Shown here in pieces: positions 6,752-14,015 of a stretch of DNA of 15,581 bases. Position 1 is the first letter of the stretch; each line of letters opens with the position of its first letter. Origin of the DNA: JAUWMI01 sp964454265 (lineage in GTDB: Bacteria; Sumerlaeota; Sumerlaeia; MWCT01; JAUWMI01); contig CAYVXD010000100.1 in the NCBI GenBank assembly GCA_964454265.1, positions 1 to 15,581 of the forward strand. Reading direction: 5' to 3'. Made by a program: the position numbers and the translations under genes. The notes under the pieces were generated by a model. That model was given only the letters and a program-made list of their open reading frames with translations, made no database searches and had not been told where the DNA came from.

Positions 6752-7195
6752 ATGTATCGTAAAAAACGACTTCCAAAAAGCTACATTATTGTCGGACTTG
6801 CGGTGGTTGCTCTTCCCGTGATCTACTTCATCTATTCGTATGTCACCTTGAATCTATGGATCAGTGCGGATGCACACCAGCTGGAGAGTTATCCGCGCGT
6901 ATTGGTAAAAAATAGGCAAATCGTTTACCATGACCAAAAGCATGATGAGAATATCCGCAACCTGGAGCAAGTCCTGATCCAGTCCAATATGAGTGACAAT
7001 CGTATTGTCCTCTTACTGTCGAGAAGCGACATCAAGTTCAACCTGCTGGGGACAAAGGCTTATGTAAAGCTCTTCCTCGAAACCGCTCTGCCGACCGATC
7101 CTACACAGACATCAAAAATTAAATTGCTAAACATTCTCATAGAGCATGATGACCGCTGGGTGGTTGACCGGGTTCAGAATCTGAGTATTGAATGA
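6752..7195 (+). CDS. Small membrane-anchored protein of unknown function
   Basis: I do not recognise this 147-residue protein. A basic N-terminus (MYRKKRLPKS) is followed by one strong membrane segment (about 11-32, YIIVGLAVVALPVIYFIYSY) with no cleavage site or lipobox, so it is probably an inner-membrane protein with its C-terminal domain outside the cytoplasm by the positive-inside rule. That domain alternates helices and strands and ends with KIKLLNILIEHDDRWVVDRVQNL. A closing strand with a tryptophan and charged residues recalls small NTF2-like folds, but this is only an impression. No good ribosome site precedes the ATG. It lies between the exported isomerase and htpX, which hints at a role in envelope quality control; context alone supports that. 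Confidence 0.6.
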   Translation: MYRKKRLPKSYIIVGLAVVALPVIYFIYSYVTLNLWISADAHQLESYPRVLVKNRQIVYHDQKHDENIRNLEQVLIQSNMSDNRIVLLLSRSDIKFNLLGTKAYVKLFLETALPTDPTQTSKIKLLNILIEHDDRWVVDRVQNLSIE

Positions 7196-7304
7196 AGGAA
7201 CAAGAAAACAAATAGAACGGTATGTATCAAAAGGAAACAATGTTTTGGGCACTCGTCGAACGGTTGCGTCATTTTATCCAGTGGAAGATTGTGTGCAATT
7301 TTTC

Positions 7305-7334
7305 TTGCACCCTGAATTACTATCCTGCTATTAT
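7305..7334 (+). promoter_or_regulatory. Extended -10 promoter candidate upstream of htpX
   Basis: TGCTATTAT (7326-7334) combines the TGn element with a 5-of-6 -10 box, TATTAT (7329-7334). A weak TTGCAC (7305-7310) lies 18 bases upstream. Transcription would begin near 7341, about 90 bases before the htpX ATG. No CIRCE (TTAGCACTC-N9-GAGTGCTAA) or sigma-32-type CCCCAT box is seen here. Confidence 0.4.
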
Positions 7335-7427
7335 AGATCAATGAAAATTGGCACGTTAACGCAGAGATTCCTCATTTTCTTGTAACTGGTATGAATATTG
7401 CCTGATTTCAAGGTGGAGGTGAAGGAT

Positions 7428-8297
7428 ATGAATACGGCTAAAACCGGAATATTAATGATCTTCTTAACTGCACTGCTCATGTTTACAGGGTACGGCCTTG
7501 GCTATGCGTTCAAGACCACGGGGTTGATTTATGTTTTCTTCATTATCGCAGTTGGAGTGAACCTGGTTTCTTACTGGTATTCAGACAAAATTGTACTGAA
7601 GCTTTACCGCGCACAAGAGGTAAGTCCAGCGGAAAGTCCTGCTCTCCATGAAATAGTGGACCGGCTCGCGGAACGAGCGCGGATTCCAAAGCCCCGTGTG
7701 TATATAATCCCGACCGATGCTCCAAATGCCTTTGCCACTGGACGCGACCCGAAGCATGCAGCTGTAGCGGTAACGCAAGGAATAATGCGTCTTCTCAACA
7801 GAGACGAGCTCGAAGGGGTGCTGGCGCACGAGCTGAGCCACGTGAAAAATCGCGACACGATGATCTCGACAATTGTGGCTATAATGGCCGGGCTAATTAT
7901 GATGATTGCCAGTGTGGCACGGTGGGGTTTTATCTTCGGCGGGATGCGTGGAGGGCGTGATAACGCAGGCGGAGCACTCGGCGCACTCCTCTTGATGATC
8001 GTCGCTCCTATTGCTGCCATGCTGATTCAATTTGCAATTTCGCGGTCGCGCGAGTTCAAGGCAGACGCCTCCGGTGGTACGCTCTGCCGCAATCCAATGT
8101 CGCTGGCACGGGCTCTGGAGAAACTCGATCACGCGGCGCGACACCATCGTCAGATTGCTACGCCCGCAACTTCGCATCTCTTCATCGTCAATCCGCTGAC
8201 CAAAAGCTCGATCATGACACTGTTCAGCACCCACCCGGCCACGCAAGACCGTGTGCAGAAACTGACAGAGCTGGCCCGGAAGTTCGAGCGCGTTTGA
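7428..8297 (+). CDS. htpX: HtpX-family membrane zinc metalloprotease (M48)
   Basis: A 289-residue inner-membrane protease that degrades damaged or misfolded membrane proteins, alongside FtsH in well-studied species. Two N-terminal membrane segments (about 8-28 and 32-50) precede a cytoplasmic catalytic domain. The zinc motif is HELSH (about 134-138) in VLAHELSHVKNRDT, and the third ligand is the glutamate of SRSREFKADASGG (about 209). Two further hydrophobic segments (about 147-166 and 183-204) flank a glycine-rich loop. Substrate-side conservation continues to FSTHPATQDRVQKL near the C-terminus. ATG 7428 has an excellent GGAGGT site seven bases upstream, so the TTG at 7398 is rejected. It is the first gene of an htpX-grpE-dnaJ run of stress genes. 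Confidence 0.95.
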   Translation: MNTAKTGILMIFLTALLMFTGYGLGYAFKTTGLIYVFFIIAVGVNLVSYWYSDKIVLKLYRAQEVSPAESPALHEIVDRLAERARIPKPRVYIIPTDAPNAFATGRDPKHAAVAVTQGIMRLLNRDELEGVLAHELSHVKNRDTMISTIVAIMAGLIMMIASVARWGFIFGGMRGGRDNAGGALGALLLMIVAPIAAMLIQFAISRSREFKADASGGTLCRNPMSLARALEKLDHAARHHRQIATPATSHLFIVNPLTKSSIMTLFSTHPATQDRVQKLTELARKFERV

Positions 8298-8320
8298 TCT
8301 GAAAAACACGCTGTCAATCA

Positions 8321-8375
8321 GCATTGAGCAAGCCACAGTCCAGACTGATAAACAGAGGAGCCTCTTGCTCAATGC
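8321..8375. promoter_or_regulatory. Perfect 12-bp inverted repeat surrounding a promoter-like sequence upstream of grpE
   Basis: GCATTGAGCAAG (8321-8332) and CTTGCTCAATGC (8364-8375) are exact reverse complements separated by 31 bases. Between and overlapping them, TTGAGC (8324-8329) and GATAAA (8347-8352) form a -35/-10-like pair with 17-base spacing. The left arm therefore covers the -35 box and the right arm covers the start of transcription (near 8359). The loop has a small hairpin of its own (CAGT-CCAG-ACTG, 8336-8347). It is not CIRCE. It could be a repressor site, an RNA structure ahead of grpE, or the end signal of htpX, although no poly-T follows. Confidence 0.5.
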
Positions 8376-8396
8376 AATAAGGTCTGAAAAGAGGAA

Positions 8397-8948
8397 ATGG
8401 AAAAACACGATATGACCACAGACGAGCTGACAGATAAGGCACCGCTTGTCAGGGAAAACCATGATCCCGACGTAGAAGCAACGGTAGTCGAGCCTCTGGA
8501 AGGAGAGGAAACAGCCGAAGCGCGAGCCGAGCGCTATCTTGATCAGCTCAAACGTGCGCAGGCTGACTTTGAAAATTATCGCAAGCGGGTCGCCAGGGAA
8601 AGAAGTACTCTGGCAGATGGCGTAAAACGAGAACTCCTTGCCAGTTTCCTCGAGCTCTATGACGCACTTGGTTCTGCCTTGCAACATCCCGCCAAGGCGC
8701 CGCCAGATGCTCAGCCCTACGTGGAAGGTATGCAGCTCATTCGTCAGCGTTTTATGTCTCTGCTCGAGCAGGAAGGCGTCAGGCCGATTAAAGCGGAAGG
8801 CACGAGATTCGATCCTGAGTATCACGAGGCGGTAGCCACTGTAAAAGGTGAAGGTGAAGATTCGGGCTTTGTAGCACAGGAGGTACGTAAAGGCTATCTC
8901 TATAAAGACATCTTACTTCGCCCGGCAAAGGTCGTGGTGTATGAGTAA
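8397..8948 (+). CDS. grpE: GrpE nucleotide exchange factor
   Basis: A 183-residue cytosolic co-chaperone that releases ADP from DnaK. The acidic N-terminal 40 residues are low in conservation, as usual. The long dimerisation coiled coil includes YLDQLKRAQADFENYRKRV. The C-terminal beta wing shows the GrpE signature: GVRPIKAEGTRFDPEYHEAV, then VRKGYLYKDILLRPAKVVV. Length is normal for the family. The GAGG motif at 8391-8394 is only two bases before ATG 8397, which is too close; the second ATG at 8412 has it 17 bases upstream, which is too far. The exact start is therefore uncertain. dnaJ follows after 62 bases; dnaK is not in the window. Confidence 0.95.
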   Translation: MEKHDMTTDELTDKAPLVRENHDPDVEATVVEPLEGEETAEARAERYLDQLKRAQADFENYRKRVARERSTLADGVKRELLASFLELYDALGSALQHPAKAPPDAQPYVEGMQLIRQRFMSLLEQEGVRPIKAEGTRFDPEYHEAVATVKGEGEDSGFVAQEVRKGYLYKDILLRPAKVVVYE

Positions 8949-9010
8949 GTCCTGATAGATACTGTGTAAATATCTGCAAGTATTTCGCTACTAAACACAC
9001 ATAAAAGAAT

Positions 9011-10117
9011 ATGATGGCCACAAAGGATTTCTATAAGATTCTTGGAGTTTCAAAAAATGCGTCCAGCGACGAGATGAAGCGCGCATACCGCAAGCTTGCC
9101 CAAAAATACCATCCCGACAAGACCCACGGCAATAAGGCGGCAGAGGAAAAATTCAAAAACGTCTCCGAAGCTTATAAGGTGCTCAGCGACCCAGAGAAGC
9201 GCAAGCAGTATGACATGATGCGCGACGGGTTCAACCCGTTTGCTGAGCGTTTTGCCGGGTTCCGACCACGCACGGGTTCAACCCAGCAGGATTCTTTCTC
9301 CGGGTTCTCATTTGACGACCTGGGTGGATTTGGCGATGTTCTAGATTCCCTGTTTGGCCGAGCACGTCGAACCACCACGCGAGCACGCCCGGTCCCTGAA
9401 CGCGGCCAGGATATCATTTCTGAAATTACAATCCCCTTTGATATGGCCGTACATGGCAGCCGCCAGAGCATCACTGTCACCAAAGAGGAGCCCTGTCCAA
9501 ATTGCCAGGGGACCGGAGCACAACCTGGCAGCCGGGTCTCGACCTGCCCGCAGTGTCAGGGATCAGGCTCCATTCTATTCTCCCAGGGCACATTCGGGGT
9601 TAGCCGTGTCTGCCCGAACTGTCTCGGTACGGGACAGCTTATCAGCAAGCCATGTACTGCGTGTAAGGGCTCGAGGGTTGCCACGAAAACAAAAACAATC
9701 CGGGTGAAGATACCTGCGGGAATTAAAGATGGACAGATGATCCGCCTTGCAGGGGAAGGAGAACCCGGTCAGAATGGTGGGAGGAGCGGCGACCTACTGA
9801 TCAAAGTTACAGTCCAGCCTCACCCCAATTTTGTCCGCAAGAACAATGCCATCTATTCAGAGGAGAAAATCAACCTCGCACAAGCGGTGATGGGCGACCG
9901 GGTGAAAGTGCAGACGCTAGACGGGACAGTGACGCTTCGAATCCCTCCAGGTACGCAGCCTGGAACCTTGTTTAAACTCAAGGGGCGCGGTGTCACGAAA
10001 CACAATGGCACGCGCGGCGATCATTTCGTCCGCATTAAAGTCAGTACGCCGACAAATCTCACCCCTGAGCAACAGGAACTGTTTAAGAAATTCGCCCAGG
10101 ATTCGAAGCTCGTCTAA
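9011..10117 (+). CDS. dnaJ: DnaJ (Hsp40) type I co-chaperone
   Basis: A 368-residue full-length type I J-protein that delivers substrates to DnaK and stimulates its ATPase. The J domain (about 5-70) contains KYHPDKT with the essential HPD. A glycine/phenylalanine region follows, with a FSGFSFDDLGGFGDVLDSLFG stretch (about 97-115). The zinc region (about 150-220) has four cysteine pairs: CPNCQGTG, CPQCQGSG, CPNCLGTG and CTACKGSR; the last lacks the final glycine of CxxCxGxG. Two beta-sandwich substrate domains complete it. The start is ATG ATG (9011/9014), and no clear Shine-Dalgarno precedes it, so it may be translated by coupling or without one. It converges with the beta-helix gene, 96 bases downstream. 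Confidence 0.96.
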   Translation: MMATKDFYKILGVSKNASSDEMKRAYRKLAQKYHPDKTHGNKAAEEKFKNVSEAYKVLSDPEKRKQYDMMRDGFNPFAERFAGFRPRTGSTQQDSFSGFSFDDLGGFGDVLDSLFGRARRTTTRARPVPERGQDIISEITIPFDMAVHGSRQSITVTKEEPCPNCQGTGAQPGSRVSTCPQCQGSGSILFSQGTFGVSRVCPNCLGTGQLISKPCTACKGSRVATKTKTIRVKIPAGIKDGQMIRLAGEGEPGQNGGRSGDLLIKVTVQPHPNFVRKNNAIYSEEKINLAQAVMGDRVKVQTLDGTVTLRIPPGTQPGTLFKLKGRGVTKHNGTRGDHFVRIKVSTPTNLTPEQQELFKKFAQDSKLV

Positions 10118-10213
10118 AAAACCCCAGGCCTTTTGGTGTCTCTGTCCTGCCTACTTGGAGCGGTAGTAATTCCCTCCTTCAATAATGAAGACGCTGTGCC
10201 AATACCCCTCAAA

Positions 10214-13200
10214 TCACGGGAACACCGGGAGTGGAAGTGTTTCGATTATTGCGCGGTCGAGGATTAGTGATGCTTCGGCTGCGTCATCGGGATTGAAATT
10301 GAGTATGTCAAAGGAAACGAGTAGGTCTTCGCCAACACAGTTCGCTGGAGGCAAGAAGTAGAGCCGGTCGTATGTGGTGTTTGTGGTACCGGGGGAATTT
10401 GCCCCGTCGCCCGCGCTTGAAATCCCGAAGGTGTGCGAGGCTTGCAGATTACCGGTGTTGTACCGCAGGCGCATCTCTGGAACCTGCGCCTGGGTGGTCA
10501 CGTCGCTGCGAATTTCAAATGTTCCCCGATATAATCGGTTTGCCTCAATCGTTATATCCGCTGGATCATTCACCCAGAAGCCAAACGTATTCGTATTGGT
10601 TATCGCGCGTAGCTCAAGTGCACCGCTAGAATAGATATACTGCGGCGGGCTGAACGCTATCGGCGCGCCACCCGTTGTCCAGCCATCCTGACTCAACTCA
10701 AAGGTATAATTCTGAACTACAGTCGACGCTGACAGCGAATCCAAGGCAAACCGATCCACCGTAACCGTATCCAGGGAAAGTTCTGCCACCGCCGCATCGT
10801 CAGGATTGAAGTTAAGCAGGTCGAATGCGAGCATTGCGGCGGTATCATTTCCCGGGGGGACAAAGTAGAGGTCGTAATCCGTGGCCGCCACGGCGGGTGA
10901 CGCACCGCCAGCACCTGCGCTTTCGATCGAAAGCACATCATACTGCTGCAGGTTTAACGAGTTTGCACGAAGGCGTATCTGTGGAACAAGCCCCTGATCC
11001 GTTATATCGGTCGAGACCGTAAACCGCGCCCGATAGAGATAATCCGCATCCGCAGGAATTGCATTCTGTGGACTCTGCCAGAAGCCAAACGTATTCGTAT
11101 TCGTTGATGAGGTAATCTTCAGGTAGTCAGCTTCCCAGACGAAATCAGGCACGGTATAGACAATCGGTGCCCCACCGGTGATCCACTCCTCGCGATCCGC
11201 GACAAAGTCAAACACAATCTGCCAGGGCGTTGGTGTCGGAGTCGGCGTAGGAGTCGGTGTGGGTGTGCCCGTTATTGTCGGCGTGGGAGTTGGAGTAGGT
11301 GTAGATGGAATATAGTACTCATCAGCGCCCATGTCATAGTCAGAGCCATCGCCTGGAGGAGGTGGTCCCGTTGGCCCATCACCTCTGCCGTCATACCCTC
11401 TGGGGTCGCCTTCAAAGTCTTCGATGAGATCGGCAATCAGGCACCCCGCGTCAATACAGGGTGAGTCCGGCTGAAGATGAAAATCACCATTGGCAGGGTC
11501 AACCAATTGGGGATCGGCTGTGATATTCCCGGTGCCGCCGCCTGTCCAAGCCTGAATACAAGAATAATCAGCAGTGACACAACCATCGAGCTGGGAACCA
11601 TATGAAACGGAATTGTGCCAAATTATGCAGTTCTGGATGGTTCCGTCGCACCAGATGAGGCCGCCGCCGTAATCAGCCGAGTTGCCCGAGATGGTATTGT
11701 TCTGGATCGTGCCGTCGCAGTCGTAGAGCCCGCCACCATCAACAGCCGAGTTGCCTGAGACAGTATTGTTCTGGATGGTGCCTTCGCACCAGGTGAGCCC
11801 GCCGCCATCTTCAGCCGAGTTGCCCGAGATGGTATTGTTCTGGATCGTGCCGTCGCAATCCCTGACCCCGCCGCCAGCCCAGGACGCCGAGTTGCCCGAG
11901 ATGGTATTGTTCTGGATCGTGCCGTCGCACCCGATGAGCCCGCCGCCATCTTCAGCCGAGTTGCCCGAGATGATATTGTTCTGGATGGTGCCGTCGCAGG
12001 TGTAGAGCCCGCCACCATCATCAGCCGAGTTGCCTGAGACAGTATTGTTCTGGATGGTGCCGTCGCAGCTGTAGAGCCCGCCACCCTTTTTAGCCGAATT
12101 GCCCGAGATGATATTGTTCTGGATGGTGCCATCGCACTTGTAGAGCCCACCGCCATAATAAGCCGAGTTGTCCACAATTTTATTGTTTTCAATGGTAGCA
12201 TCTGTGAGATTTCCATATATTCCACCACCTTGCGTGTATACGTAGCCGTATCCTGCCCCACTCCGTATAGTAAGACCCTTAACCGTACAGGTTTCATTTT
12301 CTGTACCTTCGAAGAATATCACAGGATATAATTCATTCCCATCAATGATTGTCATGTCAACGATGTTTTCATCAAGAGGATTAGTGCTTTGTAAGACGAT
12401 ATTCTTACCAAGAAAATGAATATTTTCTATATATGTGTCAGGCAATATCGTTATTACTTCAGACTCAAAGGCAAGGAAAATGCCTTGCTGGATTGAAGCG
12501 TAATCTGTGGGAATACTAATTCCCGGGGGTGAATTAATAACGGTTGGATTTGTGCCTCGAAGTATTTCTACGCCATCCATTAGACCATCTTCATCAGTGT
12601 CAGACTTATGAACGTTGCTACCGTGAGCTGCCTCATCAGTATCCGCTAACAGGTCGCCATCACTGTCCAGGGAACTATCGTGTTCATCACTTCCCATGTC
12701 TACAGAGCTTCCCGCTAATCGGCATTCTCCATCAATATCAGTAAAGTGGTTCCCAAAGAGATAATATGTATTTCCGCCATCAATACAAGGAGATCCTGCC
12801 TGAAGATGATAGTCACCACTTGAAGGATTAACGAATTGAGGATTGGATGATATATTTCCTCTCCCCCCGCTACTCCAATCCTGAATACAACTATACCAGG
12901 GAGTACTACACGCAGAAATGTCACTCCCGAGAGAACCTGAGTTGCTCCAGATGACGCAATTGATAATAAATCCATTACAATAGCGGAGCCCACCGCCAAA
13001 ATCAGCCGAGTTGCCTGAGATGGTATTGTTCTGGATGGTGACATCACACCAGATAAGCCCGCCGCCTTGATCCTGAGCCGAGTTGCCCGAGATGGTATTA
13101 TTCTGGATGGTGCCGTCGCACGTGGAGAGCCCACCGCCATTATCAGCCGAGTTGCCCGAGATGGTATTGCTCTGAATGGTGCCGTTGCAACCGTAAAGTC

Positions 13201-13744
13201 CGCCGCCATCCCAGGACGCCGAGTTGTCCGAGATGATATTGTTCTNNNNNNNNNNATCACCATTTGGCCATGAACCATAGGCTATATTTGATGACATTTT
13301 GTTAAATTCGATCTTTGCTTTTGTACGATTCCCGTTGATACCCCCTCCGAGAGGAGCCTTGCCGTTTCTAATGGTGAAGCCGGAAAGTAGGCAGGTCTCA
13401 TTTTCTGAGCCGGAAAAAGTGACCACGGAACCAGCCTGATTGCCGTCAATGATGGTGCTGGCGACCACGGAAGGGTTCTCTGGGTCAGTAGAGCGCAGGA
13501 TGATATTTTTACCACCAAAGTTAATGTTTTCCTGATAGGTACCTGGGTACACAATAATTTCATCCCCGTCAACAGCACCATTTATCGCGGTCTGAATTGA
13601 CTCCCCAGGAGAAACGATAATATCTCCCGCAATGGCGTCTTGAATAGTCGGCTGTTCAGATGGCACGTGGATGGTCGTTGCTTGTAGTGAGACACTTAGA
13701 AAAGTAAAGATTAAAAGCGCAATAGCAATGTGCAAAAGTTTCAT
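10214..13744 (-). CDS. Giant secreted beta-helix repeat protein
   Basis: About 1,176 residues as assembled, with an assembly gap. Start ATG 13744 has GGAG nine bases upstream and opens a signal peptide (MKLLHIAIALLIFTFLSVSLQA). Order: a pectate-lyase-like/DUF1565-type start (AINGAVDGDEIIVYPGTYQENI); repeat block 1 of about 23-residue units (CDGTIQNNTISGNSADDGGGL); a choice-of-anchor-Q-like cap (NPQFVNPSSGDYHL through VDMGSDEH); a calcium-binding-like DSDGD and DTDEDG segment; a second beta-helix start; repeat block 2; a second cap (DPANGDFHL through YDMGADEY); a Thr-Pro linker; and two homologous C-terminal domains of about 165 residues. It is likely cell-surface or released, with a structural, adhesive or glycan-binding role. 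No catalytic residues, sortase motif or PEP-CTERM tail are recognised. Neighbouring genes do not indicate its partner. Confidence 0.85.
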   Translation of the reverse strand: MKLLHIAIALLIFTFLSVSLQATTIHVPSEQPTIQDAIAGDIIVSPGESIQTAINGAVDGDEIIVYPGTYQENINFGGKNIILRSTDPENPSVVASTIIDGNQAGSVVTFSGSENETCLLSGFTIRNGKAPLGGGINGNRTKAKIEFNKMSSNIAYGSWPNGDXXXXNNIISDNSASWDGGGLYGCNGTIQSNTISGNSADNGGGLSTCDGTIQNNTISGNSAQDQGGGLIWCDVTIQNNTISGNSADFGGGLRYCNGFIINCVIWSNSGSLGSDISACSTPWYSCIQDWSSGGRGNISSNPQFVNPSSGDYHLQAGSPCIDGGNTYYLFGNHFTDIDGECRLAGSSVDMGSDEHDSSLDSDGDLLADTDEAAHGSNVHKSDTDEDGLMDGVEILRGTNPTVINSPPGISIPTDYASIQQGIFLAFESEVITILPDTYIENIHFLGKNIVLQSTNPLDENIVDMTIIDGNELYPVIFFEGTENETCTVKGLTIRSGAGYGYVYTQGGGIYGNLTDATIENNKIVDNSAYYGGGLYKCDGTIQNNIISGNSAKKGGGLYSCDGTIQNNTVSGNSADDGGGLYTCDGTIQNNIISGNSAEDGGGLIGCDGTIQNNTISGNSASWAGGGVRDCDGTIQNNTISGNSAEDGGGLTWCEGTIQNNTVSGNSAVDGGGLYDCDGTIQNNTISGNSADYGGGLIWCDGTIQNCIIWHNSVSYGSQLDGCVTADYSCIQAWTGGGTGNITADPQLVDPANGDFHLQPDSPCIDAGCLIADLIEDFEGDPRGYDGRGDGPTGPPPPGDGSDYDMGADEYYIPSTPTPTPTPTITGTPTPTPTPTPTPTPWQIVFDFVADREEWITGGAPIVYTVPDFVWEADYLKITSSTNTNTFGFWQSPQNAIPADADYLYRARFTVSTDITDQGLVPQIRLRANSLNLQQYDVLSIESAGAGGASPAVAATDYDLYFVPPGNDTAAMLAFDLLNFNPDDAAVAELSLDTVTVDRFALDSLSASTVVQNYTFELSQDGWTTGGAPIAFSPPQYIYSSGALELRAITNTNTFGFWVNDPADITIEANRLYRGTFEIRSDVTTQAQVPEMRLRYNTGNLQASHTFGISSAGDGANSPGTTNTTYDRLYFLPPANCVGEDLLVSFDILNFNPDDAAEASLILDRAIIETLPLPVFP
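10217..11222 (-). repeat. Two copies of an unrecognised C-terminal domain
   Basis: The end of the beta-helix protein carries two homologous domains (roughly 11222-10740 and 10735-10217). Both share, in order, GGAP, TNTNTFGFW, VP(Q/E)(I/M)RLR, LYF(V/L)PP and LNFNPDDAA. The predicted strand-rich pattern fits a jelly-roll-like, possibly carbohydrate-binding, module, but I do not recognise a named family. Confidence 0.65.
11227..11307 (-). repeat. Thr-Pro linker repeat
   Basis: Low-complexity coding repeat giving alternating Thr and Pro, interrupted once by ITG. It joins the second beta-helix cap to the C-terminal domains. Linkers of this kind are extended, protease-resistant and often glycosylated in secreted modular proteins. 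Confidence 0.7.
11628..12200 (-). repeat. Tandem repeat block 2 of the beta-helix gene (about 69-bp units)
   Basis: Seven near-identical units and two diverged flanking units of 23 residues (one has 24). The coding consensus is C-(D/E)-G-T-I-Q-N-N-(T/I)-(I/V)-S-G-N-S-A-x-x-G-G-G-L-x-x. Similarity is high at the DNA level as well: GAGTTGCC(C/T)GAGA is repeated almost unchanged on the plus strand. Each unit would form one turn of a right-handed parallel beta helix, with asparagine-ladder positions in QNN. Confidence 0.8.
12960..13260 (-). repeat. Tandem repeat block 1 of the beta-helix gene
   Basis: Four recognisable units of the same 23-24-residue repeat as block 2, with flanking degenerate turns. 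The block is interrupted by the run of Ns at its 5' coding end, so the copy number shown is a minimum. Confidence 0.75.
13246..13255. other. Assembly gap (10 Ns) inside the repeat block
   Basis: Ten Ns split a repeat unit after WPNGD and before NNIISDNSA. Comparison with neighbouring units says the piece ending in CDGTIQ and the GGGL turn are missing. The reading frame is the same on both sides. Confidence 0.95.
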
Positions 13745-13759
13745 GATGTCCCACTCCTT

Positions 13760-13775
13760 TGATTCAGTAGAATCA
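13760..13775 (-). promoter_or_regulatory. Small hairpin next to the ribosome site of the beta-helix gene
   Basis: TGATTC-AGTA-GAATCA is a 6-bp stem with a 4-base loop lying directly upstream of the GGAG ribosome site. GAATCA is repeated at once (13770-13775 and 13776-13781 read AGAATCA-like copies). It may be an operator half-site pair or a leader RNA hairpin. Confidence 0.35.
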
Positions 13776-13799
13776 GAATCAAAAATACATCCAACTATA

Positions 13800-13825
13800 G
13801 TTATACTAGTGATCAGAAAAGTCAA
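13800..13825 (-). promoter_or_regulatory. Promoter-like sequence for the beta-helix gene
   Basis: On the minus strand TTGACT (13825-13820) is followed by TATAAC (13805-13800). The spacing of 14 bases is shorter than usual, which lowers confidence. It lies about 56 bases before the ATG at 13744, in an A/T-rich segment between the G-rich array and the gene. Confidence 0.3.
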
Positions 13826-13924
13826 GAAATAATTGATCCCTATGTAGATAAAATTCTTGATTTTAATAAAATTTAATAAAAGTGTGCCCTTTCGAGAAAT
13901 GGGATGTTGAGTTGTGGTGTTTCA

Positions 13925-14007
13925 GGGGCTATTTCGGGCTATTTGGGGGTATTTGGGGACTATTTCGGGGACTATTTCGGGGACTATTTCACTATTTTGG
14001 GTGTATT
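13925..14007. repeat. G-rich array of 9-12-bp repeats
   Basis: Three perfect tandem copies of GGGGACTATTTC (13955-13966, 13967-13978, 13979-13990) sit within about eight degenerate copies of G3-5(A)CTATTT from 13925 to 14007. Seven G runs of three or more occur 9-12 bases apart on the plus strand. The array lies between the end of the TatD fusion gene (14016) and the beta-helix gene (13744). It could form G-quadruplex structure or bind a protein repeatedly; neither is shown. Confidence 0.7.
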
Positions 14008-14015
14008 TCAGAGTA

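Noticed and set aside
7188..7385. 65-residue frame starting at TTG after the membrane protein
   Set aside because: It overlaps the end of the previous gene, has no ribosome site or recognisable motif, and contains the htpX promoter candidate. Most likely chance.
7196..7427. CIRCE or sigma-32 heat-shock promoter before htpX
   Set aside because: GGCACTCG at about 7248 resembles half of CIRCE, but no GAGTGC partner is found, and no CCCCAT-type -10 box is present.
7893..8825. 310-residue minus-strand frame across htpX and grpE
   Set aside because: Antisense shadow of two conserved genes with clear family signatures on the plus strand.
10112..10140. Terminator between dnaJ and the convergent beta-helix gene (AAACCCCAGGCCTTTTGGTG)
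   Set aside because: The stem is short with a mismatch. On the minus strand a TTTTT follows, which is suggestive for the beta-helix gene, but pairing is too weak to call.
11628..12200. CRISPR array
   Set aside because: The regular 69-bp repeats are coding in frame and give a beta-helix protein; there are no unique spacers and no cas genes.
11623..12297. Minus-strand repeat frame rich in SRTISSRATR
   Set aside because: Alternative frame of the beta-helix repeats. It repeats only because the DNA does; the +1 frame protein lacks a start signal and a plausible fold.
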